Source of the DNA: Triangularia verruculosa
Taxonomy: Eukaryota > Ascomycota > Sordariomycetes > Sordariales > Podosporaceae
Direction: 5' to 3'
Length of the DNA stretch: 64,000 nt
NCBI GenBank assembly: GCA_033296885.1
Contig: MU863946.1
Location: 62,001 to 126,000, forward strand
Part shown: positions 37,066 to 48,925 of the stretch, in pieces
How positions within the stretch are numbered: position 1 is the stretch's first letter
How the letters are laid out: each line of letters begins with the position of its first letter
The notes under the pieces: model-generated
Told to the model about the DNA's origin: nothing
Seen by the model: only the letters and a program-made list of their open reading frames with translations
Database searches by the model: none
Translations under genes and position numbers: made by a program

Positions 37066-40000
37066 TTTTACCGTTCAGGTATCACGAGATACAAAAAAGG
37101 CAAAATGGTGGAGATGCTGTTTTGAGCGTTATGCCGATGGCCTAGACTTGATCTGGCGTCGAGCGGAGAGGTCGCCTTTTTGTCGCAGAAACCTGGTTGG
37201 GTGCTGCACTGTAGTCGAGGCTGGTCCGGCGGAAGGAAGCGAGGAATCACGTTTAATTTTTATTTGTTGCTTTGTCTGGCAGGCTGACCCAGGCAGTCTT
37301 TGCGCGTGTGTGGCACGCACCGAACGGCAGCAGCTGTACACACACAAGATCAGGATGGGGTTGAGAGGGTCGGTAGACTGGTAGTAGAAGAAGACAAAAC
37401 GGATCAATCAAGAAGAAGCCGCAATGCAGATTGACTGAATTGACTGCGTCAAATACGTTTTTGGATTGCTGGTTCCCTGTCCAGAAACAAGCATCAAATG
37501 TCAGTCGGCGCACCTGGTCTGAACGGGTTTGGTGACAGCGGAATGATTGAAAAGAGGATAGCGAGTTGGTGGCACGCAGCCTGCGGGCCATGAACGGACC
37601 AGACAGTTAAAAAAACGAAGGCGGGGGGTGGCGGTCCTCCACTGCACGGTGTGGGAACGCGAGAGGGAAGGGGGCTGTCCCGAGGCCTTGCCAAAGGGGG
37701 GAAAGGTCAGGGAAGGGCGCTAGCTGGGTAGCGGCATCCATGGGGGCACACCACCTGCAGGAAAGGCTGCAGCAGTGACTTGAACTTCACACTTGACGGG
37801 AGAAGAGAACGCTGCAAGAACACCGTGGCCGCATTTCTGACACTGCTGCATCTGGATTCTTGGTAGGCATTCCAAGTAATATCTATGTGTTTTGTCTGTA
37901 TAAATGCACCCGTTCAAGTCTGAGCCTGCTTCGATCACGATGGGAAGGAAGGCTGAGTTGAACGCAACTGCCAGGCGCTGCGCCAGAGAGCTGATTTCCG
38001 TTCGCGGAAGGGCACGGCTCAAGGGGAGCTCCAGCTGGCATCAGGTGACTGCTGATTGGTCGGTGACAGGCCTGTCAGCTCCACAGATGCCCTGTCAGGG
38101 TTCCGTCAGCACAGTGCACCGTTTGGAATGGAAACTGAGCGGCCAGGTAGCCACAGTTCGCTTGCGGACAGATGCACTGTGGTAATCAAGCGATCCCCAT
38201 CCCCATTCCCATCCTAACCCCAGCCCTCGAGCAGCCCAGGTTCAAGCAGACCAGACCAGACCAAACAAGCGCGAGAAAGGACGAATAACGTTGGCGAAAA
38301 GACCACCGAGTGCTCTGTGCCACCGGGCCTGCTTGCTGGGACAATGGTCAATGCGGTCTGACAAGACGTGTGTGTGGGGGACCAAAAAACCTCGACATGT
38401 TCGCTAAACCAACAGGTAAAACCTCCAGGCCAGGCCGCTGTCATCCTCTCGGCCGTTTTATCAAAAGTCTGATCTGCCTCTACTAGACACACGGAGACGA
38501 GAAGACGGAGACAACCTGCGGGCTTTCTCTCCAACGGGAGGATATCCGATACCCGCAGCACTGGAGGCAGGATGGATCATTGTTCGTGATTCAATGGCAA
38601 GCGAGCGTGCCCTAGACCAGCCAAGTGATGCTGGCGGCGAGGGACCGCTATTATTCCTTGCGCGTAACACATCCGGCAGGGCACTTGCATCTGACATGGT
38701 CAATTTCAATGGGCTGTGCGAACCAGCACGGGAGGCGGTTCGCCGAGGATGCCCGGGGGTGTGGGGTCTTCAATGGCTGTTCCTTTCTTGACGCCGCAAC
38801 TCCGCAGTGTCCAGTCCGTGTCGCCCGACAGCCAGAGCAGCGCTTCTGCTCATCTCTTCCTCTGGCTTCCTCACGCTTCACGCGTCCCCTCCCCGCCTCT
38901 CTCCCCACGAGCCTTCCGGTGCAGACAGGGGTTCTTCGCGGGTCGGAACCACTCTTTGGACGCCGTGTCCAATGACGAGCACCGCCGACACACTTTCCAT
39001 CCTCATCAGACGATGCAAGGTGTGTGGAGGAGCAGTCAGAAACTATCGAATTCTGAAGCCTCTCAGAAGCCTCCATTTACCCTTGGGACTTGTTCCAAAA
39101 TGCAACCAGAGACCTGAGGCGTGATGTTGATCGCAGCCGACAATCAGCTCAGCGTGTGACCGCAGCGGGGCATTATTTTATTTCTTGATGCAATATCTCT
39201 ACCTGCAGGCTGTTACTATTGTCTGGGTTGTTTATTTAGTACGGTGAAGAGAGATGAAATTAGAAATTTTGGATACCGCTTCTCGACTCTCTCCAGTCCC
39301 TTGGATCGATATTGGACGGCGTGATGGGCTGATGACAGATGGCGCACTGCTCTCCCCCGCTGACGATCGATGTGAATTGAAGGCTGGGTTGAGCTCGCCC
39401 GGAAGATAGGAGATGTACCGATGACGGGCAAAAGACACCACACACCTACGCAGTAACCATTCACTCCCGACCAACCGGCATCTCCGAATCAGAAAGCCAT
39501 CTGCAGATGGCGAATGGAAACAAAATCTGACATGTCAAGCGGCTCGACTCTCGACCTCGACGACAAAGCACCGCAAGAATCAACACATTGTTCAAACAAG
39601 ATATCAACAAATCCTACTGCGGCCAAGTCTTGGAATTGTTGTTGCGTGGTCCCCGCGGTGGGGCTCTGGGATTCTTTCTTGTCGTGACCCGTGCCGTGTC
39701 CCCCTGTTCGCGTCGTCGTTGCGCGCGATGAAATCTTGAAGATTGATGAGGTCCCATGCATCTCACAAGGGGGGAGGGAGAGCGGGGAGAATGCGATAGC
39801 GTGTGATTGCGCCCATGGAGGATTTGCACACGAGAAAAGGGGTCCCTTGTAACTGTAGCCCGTGGCCGGGGTCGGTGGTCAAAGAGCCGCTGGTTGATGC
39901 ACAAATAGGGAGAGATTTTATTGCTTGTTACTGTGCTTCTATTTCCAACATATGCGAAGCGATACATTGGCGGTGATCAAGTACCGTGGAACTGTTCAAA

Positions 40001-42221
40001 GTTTGGGGTGCATTCATGACGCTTGGAAAGACGGGATGAATTGAGAATGGAAAGTCAGACGAAGCTAATAGCCCCGCCGGGTGGGCCCTACAGAAGGAAA
40101 GGGAAGAGAAGGGCAATTGGCTTTCCGCCTCGTCTCCAAGCAAGGTAAAACTCTGGGGCAAAGAAACGTTGGCGTTTTGGTTTCGGGCTGGAGTACATAG
40201 AAGAGTAGGGTGGGGCGTGCCTCCTCTTTTCTGAGGGTCATTCAACTTTCAACAACGATGATGGTTATCTCTGTGAATCAGACTACAAAATGCTTATTTG
40301 TCATTGTTTTCCCCTCCGCTTCTTGGAGTGGAATCTCAACGGTTGCATTGCGGACACTCGGCTTCCTGGTGGACATCACGTGGATTGCGCCGGAGGCCGA
40401 GTGCAAACTTCTCCTTCTGGAAGCCAGCCGCGATATGATTGGCTGATCATACTCATCGCTCCGGGCCCCCACTTGGGAGCACCGAGCTTACTAATGCTTC
40501 GGAAACGGGCTTCTAACGACCGAAGCATCGTGTCCGATGTTTGAAGGGCTCGAACATCGACATGTGCCTGACAAACCTCTTGGTGATCTGGTACACTATT
40601 CATGATCCCGGGCTTTGCTGATCTAGAACAGACATCAAAACTCACACGACTCCACATGATATTAATAGAAAAGCACTTGTGTTGTCGATCACACACCCAG
40701 TGAGCGATGATGTTTGTTCAAGAGCAGGAAGGCCTCTGGCTGCTTCACATTGCCTGTTTTTTTCACACGAGACATACTTGTCGTTGCAGGCCAACTAAAG
40801 CACTGTATCCTTCGAACCACTCAGCATCTCAGAAAGCGGTGTCCTGGGAAGAAAGCACTGTGATCGGAAAGTACGGAGCACGGAAAAACAGGAAACACCT
40901 TTTCTTGTGTTACGCCGACCCGATTTGCCCGATTCTGATCGACTTCCAGTCAACTACACTATACCACGTAGTTGGATCCGTATCCCGCGCAACAGTCTTG
41001 ATGTTGAGGCACGTTGCTCACCTTGGTCCAGCCGCTGTCAAACCGGGATCTCGAGGTTGTGTTAGCTTCGGTGTTACGCTGAGTGTGGGATGGGCGTTGT
41101 TGAACTGAGGGGTAGGTAGGTAAGTAAGATATGTACTTATAGTTTCTCGAATAATATTGAACATATCACGGGGGACCAAAACATCGCGACATTACCATCG
41201 AAAAGACGGGATGGATGATCAAGATATCTTCGAGCCTTGCCCTCTTACGTGTTGTAGCGCAAATTGATGTGGGAGAGAAGACGCAATGGTTCGATCTTGA
41301 CCGTCCCCAGGCCAAGGGGGTCTGGGGTCTGGCGACCAATCCTGTGCCTCGGAGACGTTGCACTCGGCGCCACAGAGCGCTAAATGGCCCGTGCTGGCGG
41401 TTCCGTCCCTTGTCAACCCATGTCTCCCGACGCCATCTGAAACGGCTCCTGTCAGGGACCGAGAACCTCCTACGACACTGGACAGCGTCTGCGCAAACCC
41501 TCACACAGGCTGAAGCAAGCGGTTGACTCGCTGCGGTGGAGCAGAATCAGCTGTTTTCTTGTCGCAGCCCATTTCTCTTGGTGCATTGTCGCCAGGGCTG
41601 GTTGTTTGAAGCACAATCTGGCATTGTGGTAGGCTGAGCTGTCTCAGGCGCTCCCTTGGGTCATTCCTCCACTCTGCCAAGGGCCCTTCTCACCACCTCC
41701 CTCTCCTTTTGCGACCTCTCTTTTCCCATTTCCCATCTTCGTCTGGGAAAAGGGTATCCTATCTAATCTTTTTGTTGTTGTTCTCAGTTGAGGCTAGTAC
41801 CTCACAGTCTCTCATTTTTTTTTTCTTGTTGTTTGTGTGTTTTGTCATTCCCTTTGGGTTCACTTGTGACCGTTCCGACGACAATTCTCGCGCCGAGTCG
41901 AACGCCAGAAAATACCATCGCTCGATGCCGTGACCCGAACTATTGGCAGTTCTCCATTCAACTTCGATTCGAACCGTTATCTTAATCAACATTTTTTTTT
42001 GGGTGCTGGGATTTGCAGGTCGATCTCGCCCATATACTCTCGTTGCAGATATTTGGAAAACCACGTACATACATATCAAAAAGTACGAGAAAGAGAAGGG
42101 ACGCCGGCCGTCAGTTATATACCGAAAAACCAAAGAAGAAACCAGCGGGAGGGAATCAAACATCCGGACCAGTTTTCTTGAAATCTAGGTTGCTCGCAAG
42201 CAACCTCAACACAAAGTCAAG
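37066..42221. other. 5.2 kb divergent region mcm1 / pls1-like
   Basis: Upstream of both flanking genes. Several frames of 100-140 codons overlap one another on both strands near 38.6-39.1 kb, in stop-poor GC-rich sequence, and none shows a domain. Simple sequence includes a CCCCAT-type C-tract series near 38188-38212, (GACCA)n near 38251-38265 and GGTAGGTAGG near 41111. A strong hairpin lies at 41718-41754. Confidence 0.5.
41718..41754 (+). other. inverted repeat (hairpin) upstream of the tetraspanin gene
   Basis: CTTTTCCCA (41720-41728) pairs perfectly with TGGGAAAAG (41744-41752), extendable by one GU and one CG pair. The loop is about 15 nt. It lies about 470 bp upstream of the ATG, possibly in a leader, but could be chance. 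Confidence 0.5.
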
Positions 42222-42957
42222 ATGGTGAACAAAGTACAAGCAGCCTACGTCGTAGCCGACGGCCTCTTTCTGCTCATGGGCATCTTCATCATCGGCTTCT
42301 CAGTGATTGTCGGGAACATCAGGGACGAGATTCCAGAAAACGGGAGGCAAGCGGCTAGGAACTTGCTATATCAACGGTTTCCCCTCACGGCGGGTATCGT
42401 TAACGCGGTGTTCATCTTCCTCACATTCATGGTAACCCTTCCAGGGCTGGCGACACAGTCTCGCGGGTGGCTCAAGCTGGGCGCTTACATGACGACATTT
42501 TGCGGGTTGTTCAGCATGATTCTCGGGCTGTTCCTGTGGATCTTGACCTTGAAGACGAGGGAGGATTTTGCGCCGCTTTATTGGGCACAGCCAGCGAATG
42601 TTCAGCAGCTTATGCAGGCGGAGGTATGTCTTGCTCCCTTCGAAGCGTGTGATATCAATGACCCCTGGCTAACATTGAAATTAGTTCAACTGCTGTGGTT
42701 ACTTCAACAGCACCTCCCCCGCCTTCGTCACTGACGCGACCTGCTCTAGCCCAGCGGCCGCGGCCCTCATGCGCGGCTGTGCCACACCGATTACCTCATT
42801 CGCCAACATCTTCCTCGACCACATCTTCACCGCCATGTTCGGCATGGTCGGTATTGACTTCGTCTTCGTCATGGCGACCGCCTGCTTGCTCAAGGATCGC
42901 AAGGAGAGGGAGAGGTTCAGGCATATCGACGAGAAGAGCGGCTATGGAAGAATTTAA
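42222..42957 (+). CDS. pls1: Pls1-like tetraspanin
   Basis: Small four-pass membrane organiser. In plant-pathogenic ascomycetes Pls1 is needed for penetration-peg formation from appressoria, and in Podospora-type saprobes for ascospore germination. Exons 42222-42623 and 42685-42957 encode 224 residues, almost exactly the family size. Membrane segments are near residues 10-32, 52-76, 86-110 and 182-205. The large loop starts with the diagnostic CCG motif (FNCCGYFNSTSP) and has two further cysteines (ATCSS, RGC). The cytosolic tail is charged (KDRKERERFRHIDEKSGYGRI). The 61-nt intron sits exactly before the CCG exon, which is why an unspliced reading loses the motif. A long 5' region with a hairpin precedes it. 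Assignment to Pls1 rather than another fungal tetraspanin rests on length, N-terminus and tail. Confidence 0.82.
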
Positions 42958-44539
42958 AGCTCCTCTTTCGGCTATGAGTGCTGAGCCGCATGAGCCACGA
43001 CTCGCCAGGGTTGCGATGACGATACAAAATGGCCAGGGAAGGGACCGCAACTAGAAGTGTGGCTAGCAAGGAAAAGCAGGGGTTGGGGGGAGGAAGTCAG
43101 CAGTGCTTTGCTTGGTGGGTGGAGGAGCAGGCATATAGTGGGCAGTGGCTTTGCTACCTTACATCATTCATTCTTTGGCAGCATCTTTTGACAGCAAAGT
43201 CTTATTTTTTTTACTTGTTTTTTGTTTATACCATACACTCCCATCTCTTTCTCACTTGATTTCCGAGTTCGATTCAAGATTCCCCTCTATTGTTTCTAAA
43301 ATGTTGTCCAGATGGTGAGTGGGTGGTGCAGGTAGCCAGCTGTCTGTAATTGTATATACTTATGTTGAATTTGATCGAGTCGTGGTTGAACTTGAAATGA
43401 TCAGTATCTTGCATCACCACCGGTTAGAAGTTTAGACATCCTAGCGATCGCCTTGGACCAGCTAGCTATCATTCAGGAAACGGTTACCAACACATAATCA
43501 TGAGTAGATATGGTTTATTCCACTCGTAGGCCAACGTTTTAGCTAGTCCTTGTAAACCATCGTCATAACTCATTTTCGTTCAAGAAGACAACTATATTCA
43601 GCGTCTCATTTTTCGCAATAACACGCTGTGGTTTTAGCTCAGTACTAGACAAGCCATCTCTCTTATTTTCCACACCCCAACATTCGCAACCTCTTCCGAT
43701 CCAGGCTCACCCAACACACCCTGGGCCTATTCCCGTCGGGGCAAAACATACCTAGCTGGCTGTCCGACCTTAAGGCATCTTGCTTCTACCCATCTAACAC
43801 CTATAAGCATAACTTCTCTATCCACCCAATACGTTTCAAAACTCAAACTCTCTTACCTACTCAAGCCGCGCTATCTAACCAAGTCAAAATAACTAAATGT
43901 GAGAGGGAGAAGGCGTGTCAAGTCTGTCGTGCATGGAAGCTTTCAAGGTTTGGTGGAACGTAACCAGGAATAGCTAGTGGTATTAATGGTCTCGCAGAAC
44001 AGATTGAGATGTGCCACAAGAAGTCAAAACTCGAGTAGACGGCAGTGTAGTAAGTTTTATAACGGGTCGGTTACGACTGGTATCTACTGGTGGGAAGAAG
44101 AGGATGGCGATTGTATCTATCTATGGAGAGAGCTCTTTCAAAGTGGTGGTAAAAGACCGATATCTCCAGGCGGGTAAACAGAGAGGCCTTTTGCGATCGT
44201 AGGCAGCGAAGCCATCGGCTTGTTCCATCACCCCTAGCTCGAGACAACTCGACGGATAGGCTGTAGGATTGACAGGCTTTGATGGCTCCTGAGGACTTGA
44301 AATTATGTATCGTTTTTGGTAGAGGGTTACAGAAACCGCCCCCTTGTTTTCGAGACATTGGTTGCCTTTGGAGGCATTAAGTCCGGGGTATCACATTATG
44401 ATCTTCAGCGGCATTGGACAACAACAAACGGCACATGTAAGTCGAAAGCCCATGCTAATGCATTTTTGGATATACAACTGGTATTTTAAAAAAACTGACT
44501 GAAACCAAAACCTATTACGCCGCCTGCAATGCTTCGCCT
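42958..44539. other. convergent intergenic region pls1-like / NIPA transporter
   Basis: Both flanking genes end here. The sequence is T- and AT-richer than the coding parts and shows no supported frame or RNA gene. Confidence 0.6.
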
Positions 44540-46445
44540 TTATAGTGGCGGTGGTGGTGATGGATCATCCTGACTATCTGTTGGCCTCCTTGATCCCGAC
44601 TCCGATCTAGTCCTTCCTATTCTTGGGTCACGAGCAATACTCTCCTCAGTATCGGGGTCATCTCTATACCCTACCAGAACAGAATCGTCCCTATACTGCT
44701 CCCGTTGACCCCCTCCCCAGCTCACCGACCTCGAATGCGGTGTATCCTCCGTTGTTGGCAGAACCGGCGTCCCCCCTGCAGACCTGCTACCGTTCCTCCA
44801 CCATCTCATCCTCCACAGATTCCCAACCGCATCCTGTAATCCGCCGGCCGAGGTCTTCTTCGATGAGTTTCTCCGTGCAGTAAACCCTGGAAAGCCAGTA
44901 GACTTCCTCCTCCGCCTAAAATCCCTCCTAGGAGAAGCAGACGAGGAAAGCAACGGCTCTGCATCTGTCGAGGCATCGCCCAGGATCGGAAATTCAGTCA
45001 CCCCTCTTCTCATCGCTTGACGGACAGCATTAGTTTCCCTTGCCGGTAACGTCGTTGATCGCCTTCTGTTGAGAGCTGGAGACATCGGACCCGGTGATTC
45101 TCTATCTTCGAGCTCGTCCCAGATTTCTGCCCGTTCTGTCCAGCGGTTAGACACTGTTCTCGTCGAACGTGCCATTGATTTTTGGCGTTTCGGTAGTACC
45201 AGGGGTGACGTTGGCGGCTGTTGTTGTTCGGTAGGTGTCTCAAGGGGAGTGCGGGCTGGTTTGAATGTTTGATAGCTGTTGAAATGTGACGGCGGCAGTG
45301 GCCGGGCTTGTTCCTCATCGCCCAGAGCTGAATGAAGCAGGAGTTCTTCCTCCTCTTCCTCGCCATCTGTGTCCTCCACGAGGCCAAGACCGGGTGCGAG
45401 TGAAGACTGCCCCACACCTGGAGTATGCTGTTCATCGCTGAGTCGCCATGATAGGGCAAGCACGCCAGATAACAGAATGGCGGTCCCGAGGGCAATGAGA
45501 CACGCCCGCAACGGGCCTATCGAGTCGGTTTGGCGGAAATAAATCAAGCCGTCGAGAATCGCGATGATGTTATAAACGCAGAAAATCAGGGGGTAAAGCA
45601 CCGATGTCGAGACCAGCTTAAGCCCCCGATGAAGGTAATAGAGCTGGCTGAGGGCCAGCGTGACGAGGCCCAGAACAAGCATCCATGATTGCCAGTGCAC
45701 AAACTGGTTGTCACCGTCCACAATCGTGCTGATGATGAGCTCCACAGCCGACTTGGCCACCAGAAGCGAATGCGCAGAGAGTATGCCACTTATGCATCCA
45801 TACGCAAAACCCCTTGCCAGACGGAACCGTGTATCTTGCATCCACGTTGTGAAGTGGCTGAAAACCTCGGTGGCCACTGCGATAGCAATCACTATCACCG
45901 CCTGAAACGACATCCAAATCACAAACGGCCGCCTCCCTAGCAAATCCAGCAATTCGGTGAGCGTATGGGTCGGCGAAGGAATCGCCCCAAAGATGGCAAT
46001 CAAGATGGCGCCGCTGCAGACCAATAACGTTCCCCACAGTGACCACCTCGTAAAAGGTTCTCCGAGTATCAGGGTGGCGCAAATCGAGTTGAAGACTAGC
46101 CCTGAAGCTTGCAGTGTTGATAATACCGGCAGTGGAAGCATTGAAATCTGAATCGAACTCCCCAGCACATTGGATATAATGAACATGCCCATCCCCAGCT
46201 GCCACCTCCTCCTCCTGTAGGGGGGGCGCCTTGCATCGTAAGGGCCCTTTTCGTCTTCGAGTATGTGCGACTTTCGTTGGAGTGTGAGACCCAAGCTCTG
46301 AACACTTGTTGACAGAAGACCGACTATAATGCCGAGCTGTAAACACGAACAAGCTGTCAGTGACTGTCCTTGCTGCCCGGCGGTTCCATAGGATATAACT
46401 TACAGCAATGCTCCCGCCAGGAGACAAGCCGCCTATAAGCCCCAT
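44540..46445 (-). CDS. NIPA-family magnesium transporter (DUF803)
   Basis: Membrane protein of the NIPA/EamA-like transporter superfamily. Characterised members move Mg2+ at the plasma membrane or endosomes. Exons 46445-46404 and 46336-44540 encode 612 residues. The first exon encodes just 14 residues (MGLIGGLSPGGSIA) and is required to complete membrane segment 1 (LGIIVGLLSTSVQSLGLTLQRKSH, the conserved opening of the family). About nine hydrophobic segments follow up to residue 315, including GMFIISNVLGSSIQISMLPLPVLSTLQASGLVFN and LGEPFTRWSLWGTLLVCSGA. The last about 290 residues form a hydrophilic, Ser/Arg/Glu-rich cytosolic tail typical of fungal homologues. The in-frame codon 15 nt upstream of the ATG is TTG, not a start. 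The gene is divergent from V-ATPase subunit E. Substrate is inferred from the family. Confidence 0.85.
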
Positions 46446-47787
46446 TGCGCCAGTGGACAACCGGGCATCTGGCGGTTCTCAGGAGCAAGCAACCGGTGTC
46501 CTATTGTATTCGCATGGGCAATTGTTCGTGGTAGGGAACTGTTGGGATAGGCAAAAACCGGTGGTTAGGATTTTGAATGGAGCTAATCGTAAATCGTGGC
46601 TGAACTTGGACAACAGGGAAAACAAAAACGAGAGGCGCCAAAAGCTTGTTATTCAAAAGGATGTATACGAGCTGTAGCTTCGAAAAAGGTGGTCGGCGTG
46701 GAAACTCTGAATCGCGGGCCGGCGCTTCGTCGACCGTTTGTGTTGGGAGAGGTAAAGATGATGTGTCTGACCGCTGCCGGGAAACGTCACTCAATGACGC
46801 TGCCAGTCCCGGGCACTTGATCAGGAGGGAGCAATGGGATGTTTGTTGTTGCGGGCGATTTGTAGACGGCGGTGCGAGTGTTTCTCGTGTCGTTTCCTTG
46901 AATTCACAGCGGCAGGCTCATGGGGGGCTGACTGCGATTCCGAGGCACGGTGTTCTGGGCCTGGGGAAGAGAGAGAGGCCACTAAAAAGGCCCGACGCTG
47001 CTACTGGTTGCGGTACCGTATGAGAGCTGTGAGACACTCTTGTCGACCAAAGGGCCACCACGGTCGGCTTCAGCAATTTGTTTGCCAGGAACGGTCAGAG
47101 ATCTGGCTAGCAAAAGCGGCGCATTTCGGATCTGGAGACAATCTGGACACGAGATGAGCGGGAGAGCAACGATTGCAGTCGAAACACTGGCCTTTCTCCC
47201 GTCACTTCCAACTGTGGGAACCCTTTTGAGACAGGGACTTGAGGGACAGGCCAAGGCCCAGTTCAGCTGGGGCCAACAGTGCATGCTGCATCACCAGACC
47301 TGGACTGGACCGGCATAACTGGGCACCAGCCACAAATGCCAGCACATGGCGGCATCAAGTGACCTTGTGGCTTTCACCTCAGCTGTGGCTTGACCTATGT
47401 TCTCCTTTTATCTTATCAGTTCGAGGTGGGGGATGCACGCGTGGCTGGGCAACTTGAGGGACCCACCATAGCGAGCTCCTTGGACCGGGGGGCAGTTGCT
47501 TGTCAGCCGCTGTTGGTTCCAATGACATCGCAGGAGCCACAGCTGCGCGGCACCGCAACCTCCCATTGAGATTCCAATCGGCAATACAACTGCCTAAAGA
47601 CATACAGCTTCTTTTCTCTGTGACGCTATCACATCATCAGAACCCTCGCCGCGCAAGCCTATCGAGACCATCTTCCACCCCTGCCAGACAGAGCATCGCA
47701 TCCTGTTAACGAGCCCCTCCCTCTCTTGTCCTTGCCGGACCTGTATCACATAGTTCCCTCGGAGTGCCGTTCACAAAACCGCCCATC
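46446..47787. other. divergent intergenic region NIPA / V-ATPase subunit E
   Basis: Shared upstream region of about 1.3 kb. Short open frames on both strands overlap and lack domains. No specific element is recognised with confidence. Confidence 0.5.
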
Positions 47788-48680
47788 ATGTCAAGTATTC
47801 ACGCCTTGTCCGACGATCAAGTATGTCTTTACTACCCCTGAACCTCGATTCATTGCCACTTTTGTTTGAATAACTGCCATGCTGGCCATGGGGAGCAACA
47901 CCTGAAGAGGGAGGGGGGCTATCATGACCATAACTAACCACCATATTCCCCGCAACAGGTCGGACAAGAACTCCGCAAGATGACCGCCTTCATCAAGCAA
48001 GAAGCCGAAGAGAAAGCCCGCGAAATCGAGATCAAAGCCAACGAGGAGTTCTCCATGGAGAAGGGCAAGCTCGTCCTCCAGGAAACCGACGCCATCGACG
48101 CCGCCTACGCCAAAAAGTTCAAGCAGGCCACCATGTCCCAGCAAATCACTCGCTCCACAGTCGCCAACAAGACCCGTCTCCGCGTTCTCGGTGCCCGCCA
48201 GGAGTTACTCGACGACATCTTCCAGGCTGCCGAGAAAAGGCTCGGCGAGGGGACCAAGGATAAGGCGAAGTATGAGGGTATCCTCAAGGACTTGATTCTG
48301 GAGGGTTTCTATGCGATGAATGAGCCTGAGCTGCAGATTAGGGCCAGGAAGGCGGACTACGAGGTAGTGAAGACAGCGATCGAGAAGGCGGAGGGAGAGT
48401 ATAAGGAGAAGACCGGGAGGGAGGTCAAGGCGACGATTGATGAGGAGAATGCGGTCGCGGAGGGGAGGTGAGACATCACTTCCATGCATTGGTCTTGGGT
48501 GACAGCTGCTAACATATTTTTTTCCACAGCGCCGGTGGTGTGGTTATCGTTGGTGGCAGCGGCAAGATTGACATTAACAACACTCTGGAAGCCAGGCTGG
48601 ATCTGCTTAAGGAGAGCGCTCTTCCCGTCATGCGCAAGGCCTTGTTCGGCGAGAACCCCAACCGCAAGTTCTTTGACTAA
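47788..48680 (+). CDS. vma-4: V-type proton ATPase subunit E
   Basis: Peripheral-stalk subunit of the vacuolar proton pump V1 sector. It pairs with subunit G as an elastic stator. Exons 47788-47820, 47959-48467 and 48530-48680 encode 230 residues, matching the family. The 33-nt first exon encodes MSSIHALSDDQ and continues as VGQELRKMTAFIKQEAEEKAREI, the canonical start of subunit E. A long helix follows, then the C-terminal globular part with GGVVIVGGSGKIDINNTLEARLDLL and ending NPNRKFFD. The first intron is 138 nt, the longest in the window, and the second has a GCTAAC branch site. The gene converges with the Nse6-like gene, with 245 bp between stop codons. Confidence 0.96.
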
Positions 48681-48925
48681 GTTTCCCAATTTTTGTTTTT
48701 CATTGGATGAAGGAGGGAGGGTTATGACGGAGGAGTAGACTATGAGTTCAACGTTTAGTTGTTGTTGTTGGGCAAGCCAGAATGGCATGGCGTGCGCGGG
48801 TATCAAGTTTGTATGTTTATATTACAGGGGCGTTCTTTCCACCATTGAAGGAGGACCAAAGCAATTCAAATACCATGCATAGATAACTTTGTCGAGCCTC
48901 GGAACATACTGATGGACCCCCTTAG

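Noticed and set aside
38594..39124. Overlapping frames on both strands
   Set aside because: Stop-poor GC-rich DNA; several frames are equally open and none has a domain or splice-consistent model.
41111..41130. GGTAGGTAGGTAAG tract and other CCTA-type tracts (near 18382, 21436)
   Set aside because: Short tetranucleotide runs are common in sordariomycete intergenic DNA; they are not telomeric repeats.
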